Source of the DNA: Cacajao melanocephalus
Lineage: Eukaryota; Chordata; Mammalia; Primates; Pitheciidae
Reading direction: 5' to 3'
Assembly (NCBI GenBank): GCA_963573385.1
Contig: CAUYLG010033190.1
Span: 124,001 to 188,000, forward strand
DNA length: 64,000 bases
Shown: one piece after another, positions 23,735 through 35,497 of the stretch
Layout: each line of letters begins with the position of its first letter
How positions within the stretch are numbered: position 1 is the stretch's first letter
The notes under the pieces: model-generated
Told to the model about the DNA's origin: nothing
Seen by the model: the letters and a program-made list of their open reading frames with translations, nothing else
The model's database searches: none
Program-made: the position numbers and the translations under genes

Positions 23735-24290
23735 ACAAGTGCCCCCAAACGACATTTCTATTTTATGTTACATAAAATGTTTATCTGTTAGAAGGCTTGT
23801 CTTCCAATCCCCCTGTGGTAGTACTAATGTTCCAGACCAAGTTCACACATTTTATCCCATAACTGGAACCAAAGGCAAGGGAAAAGTCAATAAGGGCTAC
23901 AACCGTAACTATGTAATTCTTCCACAAAATGATGAACTATAACGAGGGTTCATTGTTAAATAGCTGTGTGTAAAAGCCAACTTTGGCTCGAGAAACTCAG
24001 GTTTGAAGTTTGTTAAAGAGGAAACTGGCAGGGAAGGTTTGAAGGATGTCCGGTACACTGAACTTAAGCTTCCATCAAATCCAAAGGCAAAAAAATGTTA
24101 ACATCACAAGGATCTCAAGCTTTTCTCCACGTAGCATGTGGAGATGTTCAGTGTCTTGCCCTAGACCTCTTCGGTTTAAGTATAGCTAGACTGGAGCTGG
24201 TATGGGGCTTTCAGGCTTTTGCCTCAAGGCTATAGTTTTCTTATTTTATAAATGAATATAAAATAAGACCTCTAGAGAGGACTTTAAAAA
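23735..24290. other. Unidentified moderately GC-balanced block
   Basis: This block stands out from its AT-rich neighbours. It contains a 67-codon plus-strand frame (23739-23942) followed by sequence broken by stops in all frames. It ends near a TATAGTTTTCTTATTTTATA stretch that resembles the 'cagttttcttatctataaaatg' motif of old repeats. It could be a decayed processed pseudogene or an old transposon. I could not assign a parent gene, so no product is proposed. Confidence 0.3.
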
Positions 24291-24725
24291 TCATATTTTC
24301 AGCTCCCCACTGTGGTGGCCATTTTACTCCGATAATTGCCTTATGGTAGAACAGAAAAACAGCAGTGTCCAGTCTTTTACCACATTTTCATCAGACTGTT
24401 TAGGGCATTATATTTATGGATCTGTAATTGAAAGCAAATACATCATTGATGTAAAACAGCAAGAACAGATGGAGTATATTTAAAATTACAATTCATTTCT
24501 CAACATCAGATTTTGACTAGGTGTATGTGAATTAATATAATTACTCATATAGTTGAGGCAGCAATTCAGAGTTTATAGTTTTGGACTATTTCAAATTTGA
24601 CCTTGGAAAGAGCATGAAGCATTTAGTTTAAATCTCTCCCTATTCGGTTTCTCTCTAGAGAAATAATAGAAATAGTTCTTGAACTAATTTTTATTCTTAA
24701 TATTCTCTCTTTTGGTAGAATTAAT

Positions 24726-24756
24726 TCTATCTATCTATCTATCTATCTATCTATCA
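24726..24756. repeat. (TCTA)7 tetranucleotide microsatellite
   Basis: Consecutive CTAT units in tandem followed by CATCTAATATATAT. The tetranucleotide class is commonly polymorphic. Confidence 0.95.
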
Positions 24757-26250
24757 TCTAATATATATTGCCATCACAAATACCACGTTTCTCTTATATC
24801 CCCAATATCCACATTAGCCTTTATGATAACACTTGATGGCATAAATGTTATTGTAAATTTTAATAAAGGGTCTTAGTTTTTAAAATTACTTGCAGATGAT
24901 TTAATAATAAATCACATTCCCTTCACTTACCTTGTTATGTGTAACTTTTGTCTTCTTAGTTTTCTTTCACCACATCTTCAACCCAAATACCAGGAGCATC
25001 TTTGTTGTCCACAACAAGTATTATTCTAGATATTTCAGATGACATTTCTATGTGATGGTAGTGGTGTCAGAATGAGAAGACACAATGATATTAGATCTAG
25101 GGTGCTAGAATTTCTTTCTTTGCTGGATTTATTGTTTTAAATTTATAGCCTAGTTTTAATCACAGTTATAGACATGATCATTTTTAGTAGGAGGCATGAT
25201 TTACAGAGTGCTTCACTGGCTCCTCAATGCCGTATGTATTAAAAAAGTTTGTTTTTCATGGATGCTACATGTTCAGATCCTGTGATGGAGTAAAATGCTA
25301 ATATAATTAACCAATGGGATTACTTGCACTTGTGGCATTCAGGGAGCACTAGAAAAGATAACTCAGTCATTTAATGAAAAGCTCCTGAGACGCTAATGGA
25401 GTCGAGAGACTATTTAAGAATCACTGTGAATAGCTGAGACTGAGGAGGATGTTTTCCAACATGTGAGTTTAAAAATAAATTTCAAAAAATAATTTTATTT
25501 TTCCATCTCCACATAATAATGAAACAAGGAAATGATATTTATTTTACATTTAAACATATTTTACATTCTGAGTAGGACAAGTAGAGTCTGCTTTGTTGTA
25601 AAGGTTATCTTTCAGCCTCCTTTGATGTAGTATGCTTCCAGATCCCATATCATCTGTGTAAATAATAATACTCCTATAAAGAATATTGCAATTTAAAATC
25701 ATTCACAGGAAATATTCTGCAGCCTAAGCCATGTCATTGCCAGTTGACAATTTGTGACTGTAGATTATTGGTGTTTTCCTCTACCTTGTCATTTGCACTT
25801 GGAAACTTTATTGACCATTCATCCATATAGTTTTTGCTAAAATTCGCAACCTCACCTCTTTTTTTGGCCAGTTGTAGGTTATATTATTGATATTTCCTTA
25901 TCATATTTTGGCTATACATTTATAAAAGAGCTAAGATGATTGCAAATGAAAATACAACATAAATATTTAGGGATATTTATGTTTTGAATGATTTTTCTTT
26001 CAACTGTCAACTTTTTTTTAATGAAACCATATATAACACTTTAAGGAAATATTGGGTGTTTTTTTCCATTAGGCTGCAGGTTTAGGATTCTGAAGGAAAC
26101 CTCTACACAGTGTAAGATAATTTTTCTATTTAGAAATAGGCAAATTTTTTCTGCTGTGTTCAACACCCCCCTCATTAAAATATATAAGCCTCATTATATT
26201 GATTATCTCTTCTCACTTTTGAAAAAGTGCTATGGGGGGATAGGAACACA
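24757..26250. other. Unassigned stretch
   Basis: No repeat recognised. The block 25320-25450 (CACTTGTGGCATTCAGGGAG through GAGTCGAGAGACTATTTAAG) has higher complexity than its surroundings. Confidence 0.4.
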
Positions 26251-26254
26251 TCCT

Positions 26255-26430
26255 TAGAGTTGAACAAATCTAGATTTGAATCTTTAACTCCACTGTGTGA
26301 GACTTGGCAAGTTATTTAATTAGCATTAGCCTTATTTTCCTTTCTTTAAAATAGTGGTTGTACTTCTTTCCTTAAATGGTTTAAGAATGAGATGAGGAGG
26401 GCCTAGTGCCTGATACATCATAAATTCCTG
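26255..26430 (+). mobile_element. MIR SINE, sense
   Basis: GATTTGAATCTTTAACTCCA, CTGTGTGAGACTTGGCAAGT, CCTTATTTTCCTTTCTTTAA, ATAGTGGTTG, then GGCCTAGTGCCTGATACATC give MIR order with old-copy divergence. Confidence 0.8.
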
Positions 26431-26756
26431 CCTCTCTCCCCACCTCCAGCTTTTCAGCTGTTAAATTCATGGGTGCAACTAACAAATAACTAACCCAGTT
26501 GCCTTAAGACTGTTTTCAGATACGCTTCTCGAAAGAGTTAATGGGGAATAAAATCTATTAACAACAGTCTGTCAGGAAGCAACCTGAGCATTTTATGGAT
26601 AATTGTCTTTTGCTATGATTTCCTCAGTCAAGAAAAATGTTCAGTCAGGCTTAGAAAACTAGATTCACATTGATATGGGAAAACACAAGAATTCACAATT
26701 TTAGATTAGAATATAAAGCAATTGAATGACTTTGGAAAAGTAAATTCATTTGAGCA

Positions 26757-26920
26757 GTATTTTTCAAAACTTAGCATGCATTAGTATCACCTCAGTAATG
26801 TGTTATCAATACATATTTTGGGATCCATCCCAGCAATTCTGATTCAGTAAATCTAGTATTGACACAAGAGATCTGGAGTTATCTTGACCTCTTAATAGTA
26901 ACTTTGAGGATAAAATAGGT
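26757..26920. mobile_element. MER5A-type DNA transposon fossil
   Basis: TTTTCAAAACTTAGCATGCA, TTAGTATCACCTCAG, GGGATCCATCCCAGCAATTC and TGATTCAGTAAATCTAGTAT follow the MER5A order. The 3' half is poorly preserved. Confidence 0.7.
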
Positions 26921-26924
26921 GGAA

Positions 26925-27562
26925 GATGTTTAAACAAATAAAAAAATTATTTGTCAACTTTATCCATCCATGTTGTCTTATTACTGTTTTCCACATTAAT
27001 CCAGGTAAAGTCAGTAAGTGGACATGACTGAAATTGATTGCTCATATTGACTAACTCAAAACCTGGATTCAGCCTATCATTTCATATAGTCTGACGCAAA
27101 GACTGTCTTGCAGAACCTTTAAACCACACGATGAAACTCTGCTGCATTATAATAACAAGATATATGGAAATCAATTTCAAAAATATAAATTAGTGGTTAA
27201 TATTTCAGATTAGAAAACAATTTCAAGGTTCCTTTATCACAAGGCCTCTTGATATATTTGAAATATTATTTGATTTATGCAAAACAAATTTTCACTCAGC
27301 TTTTCAGGAAGACAAATATCATAGAACACAAAATTTATAAATAAGAGCTAGAAGGAAGAAACTTAGCTGTCCAAGTCCTAGATGGCTGAGGCAGTCTGCT
27401 GCTCTAAGATCACTGTCCTTCATAGAATGAAAAAAGAAATGGTGGACCTTTTAAAACATATATTTTACCCTAAAGAAATTAAATGTAAGTTGCCTCCTGT
27501 ATCACAATAAAACTATAATGGAAGTCATGAGAGACCTTCAAAAAAGACCCATCACCACTGTG

Positions 27563-27564
<2 letters not shown>
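26925..27564. other. Mostly unassigned; faint antisense MIR
   Basis: AGAGCTAGAAGGAAGAAACT near 27345 resembles the start of an antisense MIR, but the downstream order is weak. Confidence 0.3.

Positions 27565-27594
<30 letters not shown>
27565..27594. repeat. (GT)15 microsatellite
   Basis: Pure GT run after CTGTGGG. The 105-codon frame starting here begins with Cys-Val codons of the repeat and is not evidence of a gene. Confidence 0.97.
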
Positions 27595-27600
<6 letters not shown>

Positions 27601-29030
27601 GGTTTTAAATTTTCAAACATTTCTTTCCCATTAATGTTGATGGCAAAATGTCGATTGTCTAGGTACCCTACCTTTGGGGTAAATCAGAATTTTGAAAACA
27701 TTGCTCCTGGGTCCTTTGCACTTGGTGCCTCCATATTTAGGGACAGCTGGGGAAAACTGAGAAGGTCATGGGAGGAGTTGGAAGCTCTTTCTTGTTTGTT
27801 GCAAGACCAGTTCATCTGTACTTTGAGACTTTTTGACCTATTAGAAGATTGTTATAAACTGTTAAGAGCTGTGCCAATATGAGATGTTATTATATCTACT
27901 CTGGAAATTTTTCGCCTCTTCTCCTGCGGCCAAATACCTGCAAATCTCATAATCTCTGCTTTCACATGCTTTCATATACCCGAAACATCTGTATTTCTTT
28001 CGTACACCTTAATAACAACAATTCACATCAGGTATTGGTTTTCATGTATTTAGTTTCTTATTTTGAATATTTAGTTTGAGAGATGATTTCTGTCTTCCAG
28101 TTAGGAACAATCAAAAACAAATATATTTTTACTCTCGTATACAATAGTTTTATTTTAGAAAATTTTTTTTGCAAGAAGATTTTACTATTTCTAAGCAGTC
28201 TATGAAGTCAGGGAGATCTGACTTCAAATTAGGATTATGTGATTAGTCTTGAGTGTTAAATTTGGAAACGTTTTCTTTCCTTGTAAAAACATAATTTGTG
28301 TTAAAAATCTGTATGAGTTCATGGTTTTCTAAAACGTTCAGGAGGGACTAGAAATAGAGACTTGACAAAAATGAGTTGATCAGTAAAATATATTATTTGC
28401 ATGTTAGCATATGTTTTAGGTTCTATACATCAATTTGGATAAATTATATTTTATTTTTCTTATAAGGTAAAAAGAGAAAATTGTTCTCTATTATTATAAG
28501 TAAAAAAAAATCATGATTTAAGAAATATTGCCAAAAGAAAAAAAGAAAAATCATTTTATATAAGTCTTCCCAATTAGCTCTGAATTGAGTATGTGTTCAG
28601 TTGACGATGTATTGAAAATGTGTTCAACCTTGTACTATGGATCTCTTTTATAATTAGGCAGTCTCAATTTAGAAGGTCTTTGGTTTCTTTCCTTGTGGTT
28701 TCTTTCCTTGTGCTTCCTTGATTTCATGTCTGTACCTTGGGGCCTACATGCATCCACATCTTGGGAGCATCTGTTCTGCACATTTGCAAACGAACCTGTA
28801 TGTTAAGAAATATGTGACTTGTTAAACTTTTTGAACAGAGTTTTAATGTGAGAGCCCAGAGTAGCACACAGAAAGAATTCAGTTAGCTAATATTTTACAG
28901 ATGGAGAAATGGATTTAAAGTAGAGATTACTAAACAACATGTCAAATATATATATTTTTTCTTTCATTCTATCCATTATCTCAGGAAGTTCTCTGGCTCT
29001 GATCAGACAAAGAAAGCTTTTAGTATAGTG
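27595..29030. other. Unassigned stretch with a short tandem duplication
   Basis: TGGTTTCTTTCCTTG is repeated in tandem near 28680-28710. No gene signal; frames of 105 and 66 codons at 27565-28079 lack splice support. Confidence 0.4.
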
Positions 29031-29034
29031 GAAA

Positions 29035-29245
29035 GACTAACAGCCTGTAAATTTTGAGAAGAATTTAACTGCACCAATTATTAGCCATGTGTTTTTGAGC
29101 GAGGGCTCAACTTCTTTGAGATTAATGTGTCTTCACAGGGTTGTTATGAAGACAAAATGAGATAATTTATGTAAAATGTGGTTTGTAAACCTCAAAACAC
29201 TGCATAACTTTATTGTTTGCTGCAGCTGCTGGCTGTTATTGTAAC
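29035..29245 (+). mobile_element. MIR SINE, sense
   Basis: TTTAACTGCACCAATTATTA, GCCATGTGTTTTTGAGCGAG, TTCTTTGAGATTAATGTG, CAGGGTTGTTATGAAGACAA, ATGAGATAATTTATGTAAAA and GGCTGTTATTGTAACC are in MIR order. Confidence 0.8.
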
Positions 29246-29817
29246 CATGCCGGGTCAAACTCTCCATTTTTCAGCTCCAAACATAAGTAAACATTTCAGT
29301 TGTTTAAATCGGTGAGGAATAGACAGGAAGGGAGACATAGGAATGGGGGTTAGAAGGAGGAAATGGGAGATTATCGAGTGCTGAAGAAGATAGATTAGAA
29401 ATGAAAGTTTTAGACAAAAACAGATATAAATTGCAAATATGTGATAAAGATTCCAGACACAGTCTTTCTAGCAGGTTGTCACCATCCTCACCCTTAACCT
29501 GGATGTGGCAGAATAAAAATGAAGCAAAAATAATAGTAATAATCCAGCATTTTTTTTTCTTGTTAAAGACCCTTCTGGTTGAATTTCAAAGATAAGAAAT
29601 CTCAAAAATCCTGACTTATTTGGTGTAGCTTAGGGCCTTGGTTGCACAGAGCTGTGGTTCCAAGGTGATTGCTTCTATTTATAGCTGTTCACTTTAGATG
29701 ATCTTAAAATATTTAAGAAAGAAAGTGGTTTGCTTCAGGAAATCAAGGGTAAACACCTGTAAGACTTTTTGGAACCGTAACATTTCTAAAATCACTATCA
29801 ATTTGAATGTGTCTAGA

Positions 29818-29887
29818 AATAGGTTTATTAGCAGATAAACCTATTTATTAACAAATATGTTAATTTGTGCTTGTTTACACAAATTAA
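29818..29887. repeat. Two adjacent perfect short palindromes
   Basis: AATAGGTTTAT/ATAAACCTATT (29818-29828 with 29835-29845) is followed by TTAATTTGTG/CACAAATTAA (29860-29869 with 29878-29887). The loops are 6 and 8 bases. Confidence 0.75.
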
Positions 29888-31080
29888 TTCTTCCTTTTCT
29901 AACTTTGCAAGGACAACTTCTAATGAGAAAACTTGCAAATGACATTTTGGTTTACATAATAAATAAAATTTTGCATTTGATTTTAGACTCACAAATAATA
30001 GATTTATAACCCTTTATAAATTTGCTAATGATATAAAGCCAAATCTCAATGTAGAAAATTAATAATACTCTAAGACTAATACATTGCAAAGAAATTAGAA
30101 AATGGAAAACATAAAGATTAAAATTAGACTTAAAATGACAAAAATTTTTGAATAGCAAATAATTTATGCAAAATATGTTACAAAATCTGGGATGCTAAAT
30201 AGTTGACACAAGTACTGTGTTTGACATTTAGTTTCATTTGAATTAGTAATAGAATTTGCTTCTTCCAACATTTACATCTTTTTCTCTTTCTGACTTTATA
30301 TATTTTCAACAAAAATTTGCTCCGCAGTTTTTAAGTTCATTCTTCTTGAAGTTGCTTTTAAATTTGCTGTGACAAACCTGCATAAAACTAGACTTTTATA
30401 GGTATAATTTCTTTGGAAGAGATAAAAATTTAAAAGTTTGACATTGTTTGCAGTTATTCTTTTCTTCATTGTTTTGATTGACTCCTGTTAGATTGATGTA
30501 TTGTCAATCTACTTTTGACAGCATGAATATAAAATGACAACATAAAAAGCGCTTCTAGTGCAACAGTAATTGAAACTTGCAGTTTTCCATTAAAAAGAAA
30601 CAAGAATGTGTGATTACTGTTGATAAAGTAACAATATTTTCAAACAATAACCTATGTCAAGCAAACAACACAAACAAGTTGATTATTTCAGCTTCTGAAA
30701 ACTCAGGTTTTCTTAATGTGATTTGAATTAACTTTATAATACAGTTGTATAATCAATATATGATCTGGGCTGGTGTCAAATAACTGTGAGTTATTTGAGA
30801 ATTTGGAGGTGAATCCCATTATGGATAGCAACATTAACAATTTATAACGTATTAAGGATTTTACAATTTACTTGAGTGATAAAGTCCTCCACCATGGCTC
30901 ATATCTATATTGAATGAGCTGAACATGTTTAAAATTCTTCCTCAGGAGAGAAATGATATAGTGCACAATGCAAAAAAATTCGTATGTTTCCTCTGAAATG
31001 TTTCTAAAATATGGTCTCACATTTCTAAGTGAAAAGTTGTCTTAAGAACCAGGCACATTTTGCACTGACTGGTGGTTACT
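29888..31080. other. Unassigned AT-rich stretch
   Basis: No repeat or gene recognised. The minus-strand frame 29952-30158 is AT-driven. Confidence 0.4.
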
Positions 31081-31084
31081 TTTA

Positions 31085-31420
31085 GGTAAACCCCTTTGTG
31101 TTAATTAGGAGAAAAATTGCTACTGTACAATTATTATGCACTAAACTCCCACCTTGGCCTGAAAATAATGAGATGTAACAAAAGTTTTTGTTACTGGCAG
31201 CTGCATGTTTTAACTGTATCACAAAGTCTGTTGCTGTGGTTACGGCCTTTGTTTCCAGTGATGTTTTGCCCATTCTTCCTCCCAACCCTTAACAATGGTT
31301 ACTCAAAAGAATGAAATAATGAGTCATTCATTCAGAAATATGTTGTTAAAATATCCCTCTTTATCATTACATTTCACTGCTTAGAAACTAGGCTGTAATT
31401 CAAGGCAACAGTTAAGTCTG
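31085..31420. other. Possible conserved non-coding block downstream of the terminal exon
   Basis: High-complexity sequence with CTGGCAGCTGCATG, TGCTGTGGTTACGG (a RUNX-like TGTGGTTA) and few homopolymers. It lies 0.7-1.0 kb downstream of the candidate stop codon on the minus strand. It might be distal 3'UTR or an enhancer. This is impression only; no alignment was possible. Confidence 0.3.
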
Positions 31421-31869
31421 AGAACTGTTAAAAAAATCTTTGATTTCTTTTTTTCATTTTTAAGAAAACCTGTCTATGTAATTGAAGAATCTCTTACAAG
31501 TCTGAACAATTAAATCCTTTTTGGTTAATGTATTATTTCTGGAACAAGTAGATAAAATTCTACGCAGTAAGCATAATAAAAATCGTGCATGTTTCGCACA
31601 GCACAGAATTTTAGAGTCAAGGTTTCTGGGCACAAAAGCAGTAACAAAACAGTCCCTACAAAACTGAGTAACTCTGAATAACACAAGAAATAATTGTTAA
31701 TTTAAAATTTTAGAAACTGAAATGTGTAAAGGTTTTAAAGTAAAATGTAATTAAATTATGGTACTGTACATACCAGTTGTTTCTATAATTGAAACTTTAC
31801 AATATGAAAAATACATTAGCTTTGTACAGTTTTTACAGGTAGGTAGGATGAGTTTTGAAAAAAAAGATT

Positions 31870-32117
31870 CTTTTATTTTTCAGGGTCATACTCTGTTTAA
31901 GTCAAAAAATACTGCACAACTTAGCTAATTACAAAGTGTAGACTTAAAACAATTCATGTCTTCTTTATTTCATGAATCAATCTTGGATTTTTTGTTTATT
32001 TGAACAGTGGATTTTGTGTTTTGTTTTGTTTTTAGAGTCCGCAATGAACACATCTTCCTCATTTTGTCCTTGAGGTTACAAAGTTTGGTAGCAACCCTTG
32101 GCTACCAGTGATCTCAG
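31870..32117 (-). other. Candidate 3'UTR with polyadenylation signals
   Basis: Sequence after the stop codon of the candidate terminal exon, read on the minus strand. AATAAA hexamers occur at 31964-31969 and 31872-31877 (minus). No repeat is recognised here. The true transcript end is unknown and may lie further, toward 31.1 kb. Confidence 0.4.
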
Positions 32118-32327
32118 TTAAGCTAGCTGCTGTTTATGGTCACTGATTCGGCCAGCTGTTGTGATTGTGCTCAGGTCCAGATCAGTCTCTAGGTGTGTTT
32201 CCATCGTATCTTCCTGTGCATTCGTTTCAAAGGACTTATGGGAGAGAAGTTCATGATGCACCCCACAGTAACTTATTGTGGGCTGGTCGTATGCCAGAAA
32301 GGTTGACACATTCATTGATAAAGGTAT
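32118..32327 (-). CDS. Candidate 3'-terminal coding exon, gene not identified
   Basis: Minus-strand open frame of 69 codons plus stop. The exon starts right after an AG acceptor at 32328-32329 and encodes a segment beginning [10 protein letters not shown] and ending SDHKQQLA. Upstream on the minus strand are CTGAC, a match to the human branch-point consensus with its A about 25 nt before the AG, then a pyrimidine-rich TTTTTCCCCAG. The peptide is hydrophilic and rich in Thr, Glu and Asp, with no membrane segment, zinc ligands or low-complexity run. That fits a cytoplasmic C-terminal tail, but this is inference. GC content is higher than in the flanks, and no repeat overlaps. Phase 0 at the acceptor is assumed. 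No partner exon was found within the window, so the preceding intron would exceed 31 kb. The internal ATG at 32315 need not be a start. Alternatives are a chance frame beside a cryptic acceptor or a non-coding transcript exon. Confidence 0.55.
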   Translation of the reverse strand: MPLSMNVSTFLAYDQPTISYCGVHHELLSHKSFETNAQEDTMETHLETDLDLSTITTAGRISDHKQQLA

Positions 32328-32355
32328 CTGGGGAAAAATGACATGAGAAAAGTCA
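32328..32355 (-). promoter_or_regulatory. Splice acceptor with branch point and pyrimidine tract
   Basis: On the minus strand: CTGAC, then CTTTTCTCATGTCA, then TTTTTCCCCAG. The branch-point spacing of about 25 nt and the pyrimidine tract match the human consensus closely. Confidence 0.65.
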
Positions 32356-32724
32356 GTTATAGAAAGACAACTTTAGAGGAAAAATTTGGAGACTGAAGTG
32401 CTGACCAGACTAACCTCCATTGTTATATCTGTGACCTTGTGGCCCGGGTGTCCCCACGTTATCCCGCAAATGTCCCTCATTCTCATATAGTGAGATCGGT
32501 GTGACAGTTTTAAATCCTGGGTTTGAAACTGCTTAATTCTTTACTGTAAGATTCAGAGAAGTTGTTGCCTACATGGTTCTAAAAATGATAAAAGCTTTAT
32601 TGGAACAGTGAGAAGACTGCTTTCCCTAACTGGGATAAAATTGTGTTTTTCGAACCGAGAAATGCTATTATTATTATTAGTGTTAATTAGTCCTATTACT
32701 TGATTAGGATACAACAGAACAAAA
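32356..32724. other. Unassigned flank of the candidate exon
   Basis: Includes ATTATTATTATTAG at 32667-32681. No feature recognised. Confidence 0.4.
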
Positions 32725-32905
32725 GTGATTCTCAAACTTTAGCATGTGTGAAAATCACCACCTACTTCTTTAACTAGTCAACCCCTTGCCAACCGAGTTT
32801 TTCATCCAGTAGGTCTAGGATAGGTCCTAGAATCTGCATTTCTTACAAGTTCCCATATGATGCTGCACCATTAATCCACACACCACACTTTGATAACCAG
32901 TGCAA
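32725..32905. mobile_element. MER5A-type DNA transposon fossil
   Basis: AGTGATTCTCAAACTTTAGC, ATGTGTGAAAATCACCACC, CATCCAGTAGGTCTAGGATA, GAATCTGCATTTCTTACAAG, TTCCCATATGATGCTGCACC and CACCACACTTTGATAACCAG cover nearly the whole MER5A length. Confidence 0.85.
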
Positions 32906-34852
32906 AAAAGAATTATCTAGACAAGCCATTCTGGCTATTCTTACCCATAACTTCTTAATATTTATTTTATCATAAAGACTCCTTAAAATATTAATATCTG
33001 TAGTTTGGTCCATGCATCTAAAATTTAATGAGCTTAGAGTATTCCCAGGAAAAACCTATGATTCCTATGAAGATCTAAAAAGCATCAAAGGATGATGCTA
33101 GTTTGAAAGAACCAGTGGCATACATGAGGAAGGGACTCCCTTGCTAATTAAAGAAAGCAAGTTCTAAAGAGGAGAGGGAAAAAGCAAGCATGACCATGGT
33201 GAGAAGAAGGGAAACATACATGTTACAGACAGAGGGAAGTCTGAAATATAATCAGATGTCAAAGTCTCAAGAGATTTCCCATTTCTTTTTCAGTAAGATA
33301 AAACCTTGTCCTAAAAAGTAGGCAGATTTCAGGAAACTTCAGTCCTGATCTTGGTTTAATATCCTAATTACTAATTCATGTTGTTAAATTCTCCAGCAGA
33401 TAAAAGCTTCTGCCATTCTTGTTTGGTGAACAGAGGAAATGTATATTTGTTTGAGCACATAAGAATAAATTTCTTCTGATCTCAACGGAAATTTGAGCCC
33501 AAAGCTAAGAAAAATCGAAGGTCTAGGTGTTATTCTTTTATTAACTGCATATTTACTTTCTTACCCCTCCTCTGCATGCATTAGAACCATTTTTTCTGTT
33601 TGTATCCCTACTGTTATACTTACATTTATTTCTTCTTCAGTGAAAATTCATGGAGCAAATATTACCTTTTCTCTCTTTAATAAAAGTAATCAAAAATAAA
33701 AATAAAACTAATCACTTCTTTTGAGATTATGTGCTTTATAATAGGAATATTCCAGCATATCAAATATATAGAGCTTAGTTCTCAGAAAGAGAAATATAAT
33801 CCAGTTCATTAAATGAAATTCCTGAGTAACCCTATTTATGTGAATTTTTAGGATTTAAAACAAGAAGTTATCTGATGTGTGAATGAAAGATGTTATACAC
33901 TTTAAAAAATGCTTTTTAAAAAAGCATTTTTTTAAAAAAGAAAATGCTTCAAGTAAAATAGGATACTCATATTTAAAATAAATAAGAATCTTGTTGTCAC
34001 AGATGAAATAGCCCAGATAACTAAAATATATTTTTATGTAAAAGTAAACATGCAGCATGAATAGATTTGAGTTATAGAAGACAACAAAAATAGAACTGTT
34101 ACTGGGTACATGAGTTTTACATTATCCTCTGGGAAATCAGTGCTCTGTAATGTGTTATGGGTCATGTATCTGTAGGATTTTGTATACTTGTTCTTATTTG
34201 TCATGGAAACTTATGCCTCATATATGCAGAATCACTTCTGGCTTACTTGGAATTAACTCTACTGTGAATAATTTGTAATTTCTATGGCCATGATTTATGA
34301 AAAATAATAAACCATGATACATTTATTCTATGTGTGTGTGTTTGTGCACACACAATTTCCTGCTTGATTTAACATTTAGAGGCTACTGGTATGCAGAGTG
34401 CAAGTCCTAATTTGAACCATTATCAAATTAAACAGTTAGCTCTGATTACCTATTTTTAAAATCCACATAATATTTTCTTTAGTGAGTTTTCTATTGTTGG
34501 ATATGTCTTATTTTGAAATACTTTACATCATGATTATACTGTTTCAATATAAATACATATTTTTTCACATTTTAATATTTCTGATAATAGGATCGAGCTT
34601 ATAAGCAATGTGAATGTTGAACATATATAATTTCCCTACAATTGACAGTGTATTTTAACGTTGATTATATCTTATTAACAACAAAATAACATAGTAAGAT
34701 GGATCAGTAAGTAGAATGAAATAGCTAGCCATGTCTGAATACAACATCACAATAGATTTTTCCCAGTTAACTTAAATTATTCGGAAAATCTAAGAGACTT
34801 AGCATTGGATATATACCTATGTGTATATATAGGGGTACACACATACAGATAC

Positions 34853-34854
<2 letters not shown>
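32906..34854. other. Unassigned stretch with a near-perfect A/T hairpin
   Basis: AAAAAATGCTTTTT and its reverse complement flank one base at about 33905-33933. Otherwise nothing recognised. Confidence 0.4.

Positions 34855-34902
<48 letters not shown>
34855..34902. repeat. (AT)n microsatellite, about 22 units
   Basis: Almost pure TA run from the TATTA at 34856 through 34902, followed by CACATGTATGTATA. Self-complementary, prone to cruciform formation and length change. Confidence 0.97.
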
Positions 34903-35488
<586 letters not shown>

Positions 35489-35497
35489 TAATTTTTT

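Noticed and set aside
27565..27882. 105-codon frame beginning in a GT repeat
   Set aside because: The start codon and first residues come from the microsatellite, and no splice signals or similarity were seen.
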